A DNA stretch of 64,000 nt from Methylobacterium sp. J-048 (GCF_022829515.1 NZ_JAKSYL010000296.1:1-64000), one strand, 5' to 3'. Numbered from the stretch's first letter, positions 18,567 through 26,951 are shown. Notes: generated by a model from the sequence alone, not told the origin. Numbers and translations are program-made.

Positions 18567-20249
18567 ATGCGTCTGTCAGATCTATCGATCGCGAAAAAGG
18601 TCGTCGGCGCGTTCGCAATACTGATATTGATTGTTGTTGTCAGCAGCTTGACCAACTATCGGAAACTTTCATTCATTCAAACATCGATCGGCTGGTCGGA
18701 ACATACCTACGACGTCCTGAACGTGAACGCGTCCCTGATCACCACGATGGTCGATCGCGAGACCGGGCTGCGGGGCTATTTGGTCGCCGGCGACCCGGTG
18801 TTCCTGGCGCCTTACCAGAGTGGCGCGAAAGCCTTCGAGGCCGCCGTGCAACGGCTGCGGACGCTCACCGCTGACAACCCGGCACAGCAGCCCCGCATCG
18901 CGGGAATCGAGACCTTGGCCAAGCGGTGGCAATCCGAAATCGCCGAGCCCGAAATCGCCCTGATGGGCCAGCCGGGCAAGCAGGCCGAGGCCCGCGCGCG
19001 GGAAGCCAGCGGCGCCGGCAAGGCCCTCGTGGACGGGATCCGGGCCAAGGTCGCGGAGATCGAATCGACCGAGCGCGCCCTGCTCACGACCCGTCAGGCC
19101 GACGCGGCCGAAGCCTTCTCGACGTCTCACCTCGCGACGCTGATCTCCCTCATCGCCCTTCTGGCGAGCGCCGTCGCGGGCGCGTTGCTTCTGACCCGGC
19201 TCATCGCCGTCCCGACCCGCACGATGACCCTCGTGATGGGTGAGCTGTCCAGCGACAATCTCGACGTGGCCGTTCCGAGCAGCGACCGGCGCGACGAGAT
19301 CGGCCGCATGGCCGCGGCGGTCGAGGTGTTCAAGCAGGCGCTGATCGCCAAGCGCGCCGGCGACGCGGCCGCCGCCCGGGAAGCCGAGGCCAAGGTTCGC
19401 CGCGCCGCCCATCTCGACGCGGTGGTGAAGCGTTTCGAGACCGAAGTCTCCGGCCTGACCCAGGCTCTGGCCGGCGCCGCCACGGAACTCGAGGCGACGG
19501 CCCAGTCGATGACCGGCATCGCCGAGGAGACCGACGCCCAGGCGCAGACGGTGGCGAGCGCCGCCGAGCAGGCCTCTGCCAACGTGCAGACGGTGGCCGC
19601 CGCCACGGAGGAACTGTCGATCTCGACCCGGGAGATCAACAGTCAGGTCAACCGGGCGGCCCAGGCCGCGAGCGCGGCCTCGGACGAGGCGAGCCAGACC
19701 AACAGCGCCGTGCAGGTGCTCGCCGAGAGCGCGGAGAAGATCGGCAGCGTGATCGCCCTGATCTCGAACATCGCCGGCCAGACCAACCTGCTCGCGCTCA
19801 ACGCCACGATCGAGGCAGCCCGAGCCGGTGACGCGGGGCGCGGCTTCGCGGTCGTCGCGAGCGAGGTCAAGGAACTGGCCGGGCAGACCACCCGCGCCAC
19901 CGAGGAGATCGGCGCGCAGATCGGCGAGATCCAGATGGCGACCGGCAACGCGGTCTCGGCGATCCAGTCGATCGCCCGCATCGTCGGCGAGATCGCCACC
20001 AGCTCGACCGCGATCGCGGCGGCGATCGAGCAGCAGGGGGCGGCCACCCAGGAAATCGCCCGCAACGTGCAGCAGGCCGCCTCCGGGACGGAGAGGGTCA
20101 CCGGCAACATCGTCGACGTCAAGCGTGCCGCCGGCGAGACCGGCTCCGCGGCAACCCAGGTGCTCGGCGCGGCCCGCGACCTCTCGCAGAACTCCAACGA
20201 CCTCGGCCGCGTCGTGGCGACTTTTTTGGCCGACGTGAAGGCGGCCTAA
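18567..20249 (+). CDS. Methyl-accepting chemotaxis protein with CHASE3 domain
   Basis: 560 residues from the ATG at 18567, which has a GGAGG site 10 bp upstream. TM1 is at about 12-32, followed by a helical CHASE3-like sensor (DRETGLRGYLVAGDPVFLAPY is its typical core), TM2 near 190-210, HAMP and a signalling bundle with the conserved IAGQTNLLALNATIEAARAG tip. CHASE3 ligands are generally unknown. The protein and the Cache receptor upstream share nearly the same cytoplasmic half but different sensors, a common sign of sensor swapping. The 5' coding end is AT-richer than the rest. Confidence 0.93.
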   Translation: MRLSDLSIAKKVVGAFAILILIVVVSSLTNYRKLSFIQTSIGWSEHTYDVLNVNASLITTMVDRETGLRGYLVAGDPVFLAPYQSGAKAFEAAVQRLRTLTADNPAQQPRIAGIETLAKRWQSEIAEPEIALMGQPGKQAEARAREASGAGKALVDGIRAKVAEIESTERALLTTRQADAAEAFSTSHLATLISLIALLASAVAGALLLTRLIAVPTRTMTLVMGELSSDNLDVAVPSSDRRDEIGRMAAAVEVFKQALIAKRAGDAAAAREAEAKVRRAAHLDAVVKRFETEVSGLTQALAGAATELEATAQSMTGIAEETDAQAQTVASAAEQASANVQTVAAATEELSISTREINSQVNRAAQAASAASDEASQTNSAVQVLAESAEKIGSVIALISNIAGQTNLLALNATIEAARAGDAGRGFAVVASEVKELAGQTTRATEEIGAQIGEIQMATGNAVSAIQSIARIVGEIATSSTAIAAAIEQQGAATQEIARNVQQAASGTERVTGNIVDVKRAAGETGSAATQVLGAARDLSQNSNDLGRVVATFLADVKAA

Positions 20250-20286
20250 CGGAGAGCGCCGACGGGTCCGAATTCAGGGCCCCATC

Positions 20287-20315
20287 CTCCGAGGGCCGAA
20301 TGGGCGCCCTCGGAG
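20287..20315. terminator. Hairpin downstream of chemoreceptor
   Basis: CTCCGAGGG (20287-20295) and CCCTCGGAG (20307-20315) form a perfect 9-bp stem 38 bp after the stop codon. There is no T-tract; a second, weaker hairpin follows. Possible transcript 3' end. Confidence 0.45.
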
Positions 20316-20367
20316 CTGAGAAGGCGCCACGGCAGCGAAGCTGCCTTAGCGCCGGGCACGTCGCTGT

Positions 20368-20396
20368 TTGACAAATAATTATCGTCTCGCAATAAT
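20368..20396 (+). promoter_or_regulatory. Sigma-70-type promoter for the DUF2975/HTH pair
   Basis: TTGACA at 20368-20373, a 17-bp spacer and AATAAT at 20391-20396 match the housekeeping consensus almost perfectly. The ATG at 20428 lies at a suitable distance, so the TTG inside this -35 box is not the gene start. Confidence 0.75.
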
Positions 20397-20427
20397 TCTT
20401 GCCATCGAAGCGAGTCGATCCCTACGC

Positions 20428-21033
20428 ATGCCGAACGTCGTCCCCCTGCCTGCCGCGCCGGTGCCCACCGAACCCGCGGACGCGCCACATCCGGCTCTCC
20501 GCCGCCAGGGGCGATGCCTGACTTGGCTGCTGACGGTCGCCCTGGGACTGACGGTGCTGTTCGCCGGGGCGGTGCTGGCCTGCGGTCTCCTCGCCGGCGA
20601 TGCGTGGCTGTGGCTGGCGCCCGGCGCCGCCTTCCTGGGTCCGCCGCCCCCCGATATGCCGGGCCTCGTGCCCTTCGGGGCGCTGCCCCGGGCGACGCGC
20701 TGGGCCTATGCCGCCACCTTCGTCCTCGACACCCTGCCGGTGATCCTGATCCTGGCCGAGGCGCGCGCCTGCGCCCGGGACTTCGGCATCGGGATCGCCT
20801 TCGGGGCGACGGCACCGGCCCGGATGCGCCGCATCGCCCTCGGCCTGGCGGCCTACGCGCTCGCGCCCGCCCTGGGGCACGGTCTCGTCCTGCTGGCGGG
20901 GCACGGGGTCGACCTGGCTTGGCTTCACGCGTCGTCGCTGCAGGCCGTCGTGCTGGCGGCCTGTTGCGCGGCCCTCGCCGAGGTCGCGCGGATCGGGCAC
21001 GCCATCGCGCGCGATCTCGACGGATTCGTCTGA
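20428..21033 (+). CDS. DUF2975-type integral membrane protein
   Basis: About 201 residues from the ATG at 20428, with four hydrophobic segments (near LLTVALGLTVLFAGAV, ATFVLDTLPVILIL, IALGLAAYALAPALG and LQAVVLAACCAALAEVARI). The arrangement and the following Xre-like gene match the DUF2975 family, usually paired with a small YozG/Cro-type regulator. The stop overlaps the next start (TGATG), so the two are co-translated. The biochemical function of the family is unknown. The DUF2975 assignment rests on layout more than on a diagnostic motif. Confidence 0.65.
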   Translation: MPNVVPLPAAPVPTEPADAPHPALRRQGRCLTWLLTVALGLTVLFAGAVLACGLLAGDAWLWLAPGAAFLGPPPPDMPGLVPFGALPRATRWAYAATFVLDTLPVILILAEARACARDFGIGIAFGATAPARMRRIALGLAAYALAPALGHGLVLLAGHGVDLAWLHASSLQAVVLAACCAALAEVARIGHAIARDLDGFV

Positions 21034-21269
21034 TGCCGATCGTCATGCGCCTCGACGTGATGCTGGCCAAGCGCAAGCGCCGCTCCAAGGACTTGGCCCA
21101 GGCGATCGGCATCACCGAGGCGAACCTGTCGCTGCTGAAATCCGGCAAGGTGCAGGGCGTCCGCTTCGCGACGCTGGACGCGATCTGCCGGGAGCTCGAC
21201 TGCCAGCCCGGCGACCTGCTGGAATACCTGCCCGATCACGCGACCGAGCGCCCGCGCCGCGCCGGTTGA
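21033..21269 (+). CDS. Small Xre/Cro-type helix-turn-helix regulator
   Basis: A 78-residue DNA-binding protein. The HTH runs from about residue 17 to 55 (LAQAIGITEANLSLLKSGK is the helix-turn-helix core), followed by the LCQPGDLLEY-type ending common to YozG-like regulators (here CQPGDLLEYLP). The start at 21033 overlaps the DUF2975 stop by one base. It probably represses or tunes its own operon together with the membrane partner; the promoter upstream of the pair is strong and unobscured. Confidence 0.85.
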   Translation: MPIVMRLDVMLAKRKRRSKDLAQAIGITEANLSLLKSGKVQGVRFATLDAICRELDCQPGDLLEYLPDHATERPRRAG

Positions 21270-21323
21270 GGCTCGCCGACCTCCCCAATCGCACCGCCGT
21301 TCCGCGGATCGGAGACCCATGCC

Positions 21324-22586
21324 GTGTCGCGTCGCTCCCTGCGCATGTTCGTCTGCGGGCTGGCCGCCTTGCTGCCCGCATCCTGCACCGAGCCCACCCG
21401 CCTGGACGGTGCGCCCGTCGCACGGCCGGTGGTATCCGACGCGGCGATGACGCGCGTCCCGATCGTCTACGGCTCCGAGCGTCCTCTGGTCGAGCTCGTC
21501 TTCGCCAGGGCGGACGGGCGCGAAAGGCGGGTGCTGGCCTGGGTCAACATGGGCGCGCCGACGGTCATCCTGTCGAAAAACCTCTATCGCGAACTTGGCA
21601 TCGGGGCGGGGCGCGACCTCGCGTTCCGGATCGGCGAGATCGGGATCACCGTGGCGGCGGCCGCCGTGACCGACGGTCCGGGAGAGCTGGACGGCCGGGA
21701 TCTGTTCGACCTGCTGTTCGCACCGCGCCAAGTCGAGGCTGTCCTGCCGGCGAGCGTCCTGCGCCGTTTCGCGATCGTGCTCGATCCGGCAGCCCGGACC
21801 CTGACCCTGGCCCCGCCCGGAACCCTGAAGCCCGCGGGCGTCCCAGTTCCGATCCGGGTCGATCCGGCGAGCGGGATTGCTACGGTCGAGGCTCGGGTAG
21901 GCGATACGGTCCTGCCGCTCGTTCTCGATGCGGGCGCGCCCTACACGTGGCTGCGGGGCAGCGCCGTCGCCGGGCTGCTGCGGCTCCACCCCGCGTGGCA
22001 CCGGGCCGACGGTGCGGTGGGGCGCAGCAATCTCGCGATGGCCGATCTCGGCCTGGAGCGGGACGGCACGCTGGTGCGGTTGCCCGACCTTGCCCTCGGC
22101 GACCTTGTCCTGCCGGCTTTGGGCGCCCTCGGCACGGGTCCGATGCTCGGGCGCGTCGGCGACACGCTCGTCGGCGAACTGTTCTGGGACCTGTGGCAGA
22201 AGCCGGCGCCGATCCCGCTGGCGGGCTGGCTCGGCGGGAACGTGCTCTCAGATTTCCGGCTGACGATTGATTACGCCGCCGGCCTGAGCACCTGGCAGCG
22301 CCAGCGGCCCGCGGACCCGCACGACCTCGACGGCATCGGCCTGACCCTGGTGCGCCAGGGCGACGCTTACGCGGTGAGCCGGGTCGCCGAGCGGAACGAG
22401 CAGCACCTCGTCGCGGGCGTCGAACCCGGTGACCGCCTCGTCGCAGTCGATGGCCGGCCGCTCAGCGGCGCGGCGCCCGAACTCGCCTGGGAGGTGCTTC
22501 GAGGCCACCCCGGCACAGTTCGGCGGCTCGATCTGGAGCGTGACGGCCGCCGCCTTCAGGTTGAGGCGCCCGTCGTGCCGTTTTGA
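21324..22586 (+). CDS. Lipoprotein with retropepsin-like repeats and C-terminal PDZ domain
   Basis: 420 residues from a GTG start. The N-terminus ends in a lipobox (LPASC, Cys21). Two segments resemble halves of an aspartic-protease-like fold: AWVNMGAPTVIL near 73-84 and LVLDAGAPYTWL near 196-207. The second keeps the Asp of the D-T/S-G motif as D-A-G, while the first has N-M-G, so activity is doubtful. Residues from about 340 form a PDZ domain (VAGVEPGDRLVAVDGRPL). Aspartyl protease plus PDZ proteins of unknown role are known in proteobacteria. It faces leuD convergently. Confidence 0.7.
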   Translation: MSRRSLRMFVCGLAALLPASCTEPTRLDGAPVARPVVSDAAMTRVPIVYGSERPLVELVFARADGRERRVLAWVNMGAPTVILSKNLYRELGIGAGRDLAFRIGEIGITVAAAAVTDGPGELDGRDLFDLLFAPRQVEAVLPASVLRRFAIVLDPAARTLTLAPPGTLKPAGVPVPIRVDPASGIATVEARVGDTVLPLVLDAGAPYTWLRGSAVAGLLRLHPAWHRADGAVGRSNLAMADLGLERDGTLVRLPDLALGDLVLPALGALGTGPMLGRVGDTLVGELFWDLWQKPAPIPLAGWLGGNVLSDFRLTIDYAAGLSTWQRQRPADPHDLDGIGLTLVRQGDAYAVSRVAERNEQHLVAGVEPGDRLVAVDGRPLSGAAPELAWEVLRGHPGTVRRLDLERDGRRLQVEAPVVPF

Positions 22587-22602
22587 GGTCCGACCAGACC
22601 GA

Positions 22603-23205
22603 TCAGGCCCATTCCCGCGCGGCAAGCTTCTGCTCGTAGGCGTCGATCGCCGCGCCGCGCTGCAGGGTCAGGCCGATCTCGTCGAGGCCGTTCAGCAGGG
22701 TGTGCTTGCGGCCGCTGTCGATGTCGAAATGCAGGGTGCCGCCATCCGGCCCCTTGATGGTCTGGGCGTCCAGATCGACCGACAGGGTCGCGTTCGAGCC
22801 GCGCTCGGCATCCTCGAACAGCTTCTCCAGGTCCTCCGGCGAGACCGTGATCGCCAGGATGCCGTTCTTCGCGCAATTGTTGAAGAAGATGTCGGCAAAG
22901 CTCGTGGAGATCACGCAGCGGATGCCGAAATCGGTCAGCGCCCAGGGGGCGTGTTCCCGGGAGGAGCCGCAGCCAAAATTGTCGCCGCAGACCAGGATCT
23001 TGGCGTTCCGGTAGGCCGGCTTGTTGAGCACGAAGTCCGGGTTCTCGGAGCCGTCGTCCTTGTAGCGCATCTCGGCGAACAGGCCCTTGCCGAGCCCGGT
23101 GCGCTTGATCGTCTTCAGGTACTGCTTCGGGATGATCCGGTCGGTGTCGACGTTGATGATCCGCATGGGCGCCGCGACGCCCTCCAGCGTGGTGAATTTT
23201 TCCAT
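22603..23205 (-). CDS. leuD: 3-isopropylmalate dehydratase small subunit
   Basis: A 200-residue LeuD, which with LeuC isomerises 2-isopropylmalate to 3-isopropylmalate in leucine synthesis. Visible marks are VDTDRIIPKQYLK near the N-terminus and the GDNFGCGSSREHAPWAL loop that gives substrate specificity. The length is typical. leuC and leuB are not in the window, so the subunits are encoded apart. Confidence 0.97.
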   Translation of the reverse strand: MEKFTTLEGVAAPMRIINVDTDRIIPKQYLKTIKRTGLGKGLFAEMRYKDDGSENPDFVLNKPAYRNAKILVCGDNFGCGSSREHAPWALTDFGIRCVISTSFADIFFNNCAKNGILAITVSPEDLEKLFEDAERGSNATLSVDLDAQTIKGPDGGTLHFDIDSGRKHTLLNGLDEIGLTLQRGAAIDAYEQKLAAREWA

Positions 23206-23270
23206 CGTTCGAGGCTCTTGAAGGCTGGGTCTGGCGCCGGTTTAGCAGCCTCGGGGGCGGCCCGGAAGCG

Positions 23271-24005
23271 TCAGGCCGGATCCCCGGCCTCGGCGTATTG
23301 CAGTGTGCCGTCGTGGAGCGCGGAGGCGACCAGCGCCCCGGCGATCCCGGCCGCGCGCAGAGCCCGCAGATCGTCCGGCCCGCGCACGCCGCCGGCTGCG
23401 TAGACCCGGCGGCCCGGCGCCCGCAGGGCCCGGAGCGCGTCGAGATCGGGACCGGCCCCGGCGCCGACCCGGGCGAGCGTCATCGCGATCACGTCCGGCG
23501 GCCAGAGCGACGGATCGTCGTGGAGCGCGTCCGGGCCGAGGCGCTCGGCGCCGCGCGTGTCGAGGGACAGCACGGCGCGATCCCCGAGACCGACGACCAG
23601 CCCGGCATCCGTCTGGCTCTCGCTGCCGATCACCGGCCGCCCGAAGCCGGTGGCGAGGAACGCCGCGATGCCTGCCTGTTCGGCAAAGCCGGCATCGACC
23701 CACAGGTTGATGCCCGGGCAGGCCCTGGCGATGGCCTCCAGCGCTGCCAGATCCGGCCCGGCGCCGTCCATGATCGCGTCGAGATCGGCGACGTAGAGGG
23801 TCTCGGCCGGCCACGCGTCGAGCAGTCCGCGCGCCACGGCGGCGGGTTCGGAGCCCTTTGCCAAGGGCGTCTCGATCGGGGCATAGGAGGAGCGCTCGCC
23901 CCGGCGCGCCCGCACCACGCGGCCGCCGCGCAGGTCGAGCACCGGGATCACCGCGAAGCCGGGGCGCCCGATTCCGTCATTCATTGAGGCGCTCGTCGCG
24001 GTCAT
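23271..24005 (-). CDS. HisA/HisF-like TIM-barrel protein, putative C1-cofactor biosynthesis
   Basis: A 244-residue (beta/alpha)8 protein with HisA-like signatures: PVLDLRGGRVVRA near the N-terminus and the phosphate-binding AAGGVRGPDDL near the C-terminus. It diverges from true HisA and stands apart from other his genes. Its divergent neighbour is an MfnF-like enzyme, and HisA-like proteins occur among the methanopterin/methylofuran genes of methylotrophs, so a role there is the best inference. The ATG at 24005 abuts the neighbour's ATG at 24006; a second ATG at 23984 is a plausible later start. Confidence 0.7.
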   Translation of the reverse strand: MTATSASMNDGIGRPGFAVIPVLDLRGGRVVRARRGERSSYAPIETPLAKGSEPAAVARGLLDAWPAETLYVADLDAIMDGAGPDLAALEAIARACPGINLWVDAGFAEQAGIAAFLATGFGRPVIGSESQTDAGLVVGLGDRAVLSLDTRGAERLGPDALHDDPSLWPPDVIAMTLARVGAGAGPDLDALRALRAPGRRVYAAGGVRGPDDLRALRAAGIAGALVASALHDGTLQYAEAGDPA

Positions 24006-25055
24006 ATGCGTATGCCAGGGGCAAAGACGATCGGGTGGGACCTCGGCGGGGTCCACGTCAAGGCCGCTCTGGTCGAGGACGGCCGGGTGGTCGCGGCGGC
24101 CCAGGTCCCGTGCCCGCTCTGGCAGGGGGTCGCGGCCCTCGACGGATCCCTGGCGGCCCTTCCGAACTGGGCCCGCGGCGCAGCCCGGCACGCTGTGACC
24201 ATGACGGGGGAGCTGACCGATTGCTTCGCCGACCGGCGCGAGGGCGTCGCGGCGCTCTCCGGCTGGGCGGAGAAGCACCTGTCCGGCGGCGTGCGGATCT
24301 ATGCCGGCCGTTCCGGCCTCGTCGCCCCGGAGACCGCCGCTTCGGTATCCGCGGACGTGGCCTCGGCCAATTGGCACGCCACCGCGGCGCTCGCCGGACG
24401 GCACACCCCGGACGCGCTGCTCGTCGATATCGGCTCCACCACCGCCGACCTGATCCCGATCGTCCACGGCCGCCCGGCCGCCGCCGGCTACAGCGACGCC
24501 GAGCGCCTGGAGACGGGGGAGCTGGTCTATACCGGGATCGTGCGCACGCCGGTGATCGCGCTGGCCGACCACGTCCCGTTCGCGGGCCGCCGCACCCGGC
24601 TGATGACCGAGACCTTCGCCCATATGGCGGACGTGTACCGGATCCTGGGCCTGCTCCCCGAGGGCGCCGACCAGCAGGCCAGCGGCGACCGCAAGGGCAA
24701 GTCCGTGGCGGAGAGCGAGACCCGGCTCGCCCGCATCGTCGGGCGGGACCGCGGGGAGGGCACGCCCGAGGCCTGGGCGCTGCTGGCGGCCCACTTCGCC
24801 GAGGCGCAGCTGCGGCTGCTGCATGACGCCGCCGCCACCCTGCTCAGCCGGCCCGACCTCGCCCCGGCGGCTCCCCTCGTCGTCTGCGGCGCCGGTGCCT
24901 TTCTCGGGCCGCACCTGGCCGAACGGCTCGGACGCGAGGCCGTCCGGCTCGTGAGCCTGCTGCACGACCGGATCGCCGGGGAGCCCGACTGGATCTCGAC
25001 CTGCGGGCCGGCCGTCGCCGTCGGCCTCATCGCCTCGGAGGACGCATTCGCATGA
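24006..25055 (+). CDS. Hydantoinase/oxoprolinase-like protein, MfnF-type methanofuran/methylofuran synthase
   Basis: A 349-residue member of the actin-like ATPase family annotated in archaea as MfnF, which joins the tyramine part and the furan part of methanofuran. Visible marks are GWDLGGVHVKAAL (8-20, phosphate loop), TMTGELTDCFADRREGV (65-81), VDIGSTTADLIPI (139-151) and the second phosphate region ending VCGAGAFLG. Methylotrophs use methylofuran in the formyltransferase/hydrolase complex for formaldehyde oxidation. The next gene overlaps by 4 bp. Start is either the ATG at 24006 or the one at 24012. The precise reaction in this organism is inferred from family. Confidence 0.78.
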   Translation: MRMPGAKTIGWDLGGVHVKAALVEDGRVVAAAQVPCPLWQGVAALDGSLAALPNWARGAARHAVTMTGELTDCFADRREGVAALSGWAEKHLSGGVRIYAGRSGLVAPETAASVSADVASANWHATAALAGRHTPDALLVDIGSTTADLIPIVHGRPAAAGYSDAERLETGELVYTGIVRTPVIALADHVPFAGRRTRLMTETFAHMADVYRILGLLPEGADQQASGDRKGKSVAESETRLARIVGRDRGEGTPEAWALLAAHFAEAQLRLLHDAAATLLSRPDLAPAAPLVVCGAGAFLGPHLAERLGREAVRLVSLLHDRIAGEPDWISTCGPAVAVGLIASEDAFA

Positions 25056-25252
25056 GCGCCATCAAGATCCTGGCCCGGGTTCTCACGAGCCGGGTCGGAC
25101 CGCATATCGAGCTGGCCGTGGAAACCGAAACCGGCGAGGTCCTCAAGGTGCTCGCCACCGAGGACCAGATCGACCGGCTCGTGGACGAGCTGGAAGACAT
25201 GCTGAACTCGCCCGCCGAGCCGGATGACGGGGAGCCGCCGGAGGCGGCCTGA
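25052..25252 (+). CDS. Small acidic conserved-type protein coupled to the MfnF-like gene
   Basis: 66 residues, start overlapping the MfnF-like stop (ATGA). The first half is amphipathic (ILARVLTSRVGPHIELAVE), the second half acidic and helix-prone (DRLVDELEDMLNSP, then Glu/Pro-rich tail). I do not recognise a domain. The tight coupling suggests a partner in cofactor synthesis, which is inference only. Confidence 0.7.
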   Translation: MSAIKILARVLTSRVGPHIELAVETETGEVLKVLATEDQIDRLVDELEDMLNSPAEPDDGEPPEAA

Positions 25253-25281
25253 GACGGGGCGGGGCGGATCAGGGACCCGCG

Positions 25282-26064
25282 ATGAGCCTGATCGCCGCCA
25301 AGATCGCCATCACGCCGACGCTGATGTGGGCAGTGTCGGCGGCATCACGCCGCTGGGGCAGCCTGGTCGGCGGGCTGCTCTCCGGCCTGCCGCTCACCTC
25401 GGCGCCGATCTCGATCTACCTCGCCGTCGAGCAGGGCGAGGGCTTCGCCGCCGAGGCCGCGATCGGCTCGGTGGAGGGGCTCGGGGCGGTGACGCTCTGC
25501 TACCTCGCCTACGCCCTGTGCGCCCCGCGGATGGGCCCGGTTCCGGTGCTCTGCGCCGCCCTGTCGGCCTTCGTGCTGGGCGGAGTCGTGCTGCATGGGC
25601 TGATCCAGCCGGGGCTGTGGCTCGCCACCGCGATCGACCTTCCGGCCATGGCGCTCGTGGTGGCACTGGGCCCGCGAACGGCCGAGTCCGGTGCGCCGCT
25701 CCGCCGCCCGCGGCCGCCGCGCTGGGACATGCCGGCACGTCTCGCGGCGGCGACCGCGCTTGTGCTGCTGGTCTCGGGGCTCGCGCCCCATCTCGGCTCC
25801 GGACTGAGCGGGCTCCTGGCGCCGATCCCGATCATCTCCTGGCCGCTCATCGCCTTCGCCCGCTTCCAGGACGGCGTCCGCGCCTCCCTCGACGTGGTGC
25901 GCGGCAGTGCCCAGGGCGCATTCGGCGTGCTGGCCTTCTACGTGTGCATCCACCTGCTGCTCGGCCGGATCGACATGGGCACCGCCTACGCCGTGTCGAT
26001 CGCCCTGTCGGCGACCTGCGTGCTGCCGTGGCTGTTCGTGGGGCGCCGCATCCGGGCAGGGTGA
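25282..26064 (+). CDS. Multi-pass membrane protein, unknown function
   Basis: 260 residues with about seven hydrophobic segments and very few charged residues outside a loop at 138-152 (Arg/Pro-rich). It starts 29 bp after the small acidic gene, so it probably belongs to the same operon. I do not recognise a transporter signature. Its position makes a role in transport or membrane handling for the C1-cofactor pathway possible but unproven. Confidence 0.75.
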   Translation: MSLIAAKIAITPTLMWAVSAASRRWGSLVGGLLSGLPLTSAPISIYLAVEQGEGFAAEAAIGSVEGLGAVTLCYLAYALCAPRMGPVPVLCAALSAFVLGGVVLHGLIQPGLWLATAIDLPAMALVVALGPRTAESGAPLRRPRPPRWDMPARLAAATALVLLVSGLAPHLGSGLSGLLAPIPIISWPLIAFARFQDGVRASLDVVRGSAQGAFGVLAFYVCIHLLLGRIDMGTAYAVSIALSATCVLPWLFVGRRIRAG

Positions 26065-26169
26065 GGTTGGCAAAGGGTGACCTGCGTTCAACCCGTAGTC
26101 AGTTGCACGTGTCATAGGAAACATGCGTACCTGTCCTCCATTGAGAGGATCGTTTCGGGAGCGCGACTC

Positions 26170-26619
26170 ATGCGGAGCATGACCATCGAGCAGCTCCGCG
26201 CCACCAAGGTTGCAGGCGGGGTGGCGGGCGTGACGCTGAAAGGCGAGGGCGGGACGTTCCTCGTGGAGATTGCCACACGCAGCGGAAAAGCCGCCGTGCT
26301 GGCAAAGGCCCGTAGCAGCGAGCCGCGCCGCTTCGGCAATCCACTCGCGGCCTTGAACGTGCTGCGCGGCCTCGGCATTACCGTCGGCCATTTTGACGCC
26401 AGCGCCTGGACCCCGGCCGAGAAGGTACCAGCACCCGGCAATCGGGGCCGGGCCGAGGCCATGCGCAAAGCCCACCAAGCCGCAGCCTATTCGGACTGGC
26501 TCGCCGCCGAAATTCAGGACTCCATCGACGACCCGCGGCCGAACCTCTCGCACAATGAGCTCATGGCCGAGTTGCGCGACGACCTGGCTGAGCTTGCGGC
26601 CGAGTCCGGGCGGACCTGA
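26170..26619 (+). CDS. Type II antitoxin (stability-determinant type)
   Basis: 149 residues from the ATG at 26170, preceded by a CGGGAG site. An N-terminal compact domain (1-85) is followed by a C-terminal part whose WLAAEIQDSIDDPRP (110-124) and SHNELMAEL motifs match the short toxin-binding tail of 'stability determinant' antitoxins. The cognate RelE/ParE toxin starts 24 bp downstream. The antitoxin presumably neutralises the toxin and represses the operon. The larger N-terminal domain is the unusual part for this class. Confidence 0.75.
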   Translation: MRSMTIEQLRATKVAGGVAGVTLKGEGGTFLVEIATRSGKAAVLAKARSSEPRRFGNPLAALNVLRGLGITVGHFDASAWTPAEKVPAPGNRGRAEAMRKAHQAAAYSDWLAAEIQDSIDDPRPNLSHNELMAELRDDLAELAAESGRT

Positions 26620-26642
26620 AGAATTGCCGCCGGGCCTGACCG

Positions 26643-26951
26643 ATGCCGCCCGCGAAGGCGTCCTACCGGATCGCGTGGCGACCGAAGGCCCGCGAGGATC
26701 TGCGCGCCATCGTTCGGTACATCGGCCAGGACGACCCGAGCAAAGCACGCAATTTTGCCCAATCGCTCCACCACAAGACCTTGCCGCTCGCACGCTACCC
26801 GAACCTCGGTCGACCGGGACGGCCCGGCCTGCCGGACGCCGTGCGCGAGCTGATCGCGCATCGGAATTACATCGTCTTCTATCGCGTGCGTCCCGAAGCG
26901 CACATCGCGGAGATCCTGCGCGTGAAACACAGGGCGCAACAGGCGCCGTGA
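26643..26951 (+). CDS. RelE/ParE-family toxin
   Basis: 102 residues with the compact RelE/ParE fold: YRIAWRPKAREDLRAIVRYI (N-terminal helices), LARYPNLGRPGRPG and the C-terminal strand motif YIVFYRVRPEAHIAEILRVKH. ParE toxins poison gyrase and RelE toxins cut mRNA on the ribosome; the sequence looks more ParE-like. It follows its antitoxin in the usual order. Confidence 0.88.
   Translation: MPPAKASYRIAWRPKAREDLRAIVRYIGQDDPSKARNFAQSLHHKTLPLARYPNLGRPGRPGLPDAVRELIAHRNYIVFYRVRPEAHIAEILRVKHRAQQAP

Noticed and set aside
20368..20427. TTG start adding 20 residues to the DUF2975-like protein
   Set aside because: This TTG is the first part of a TTGACA promoter box with a matching -10; the ATG at 20428 is the better start.
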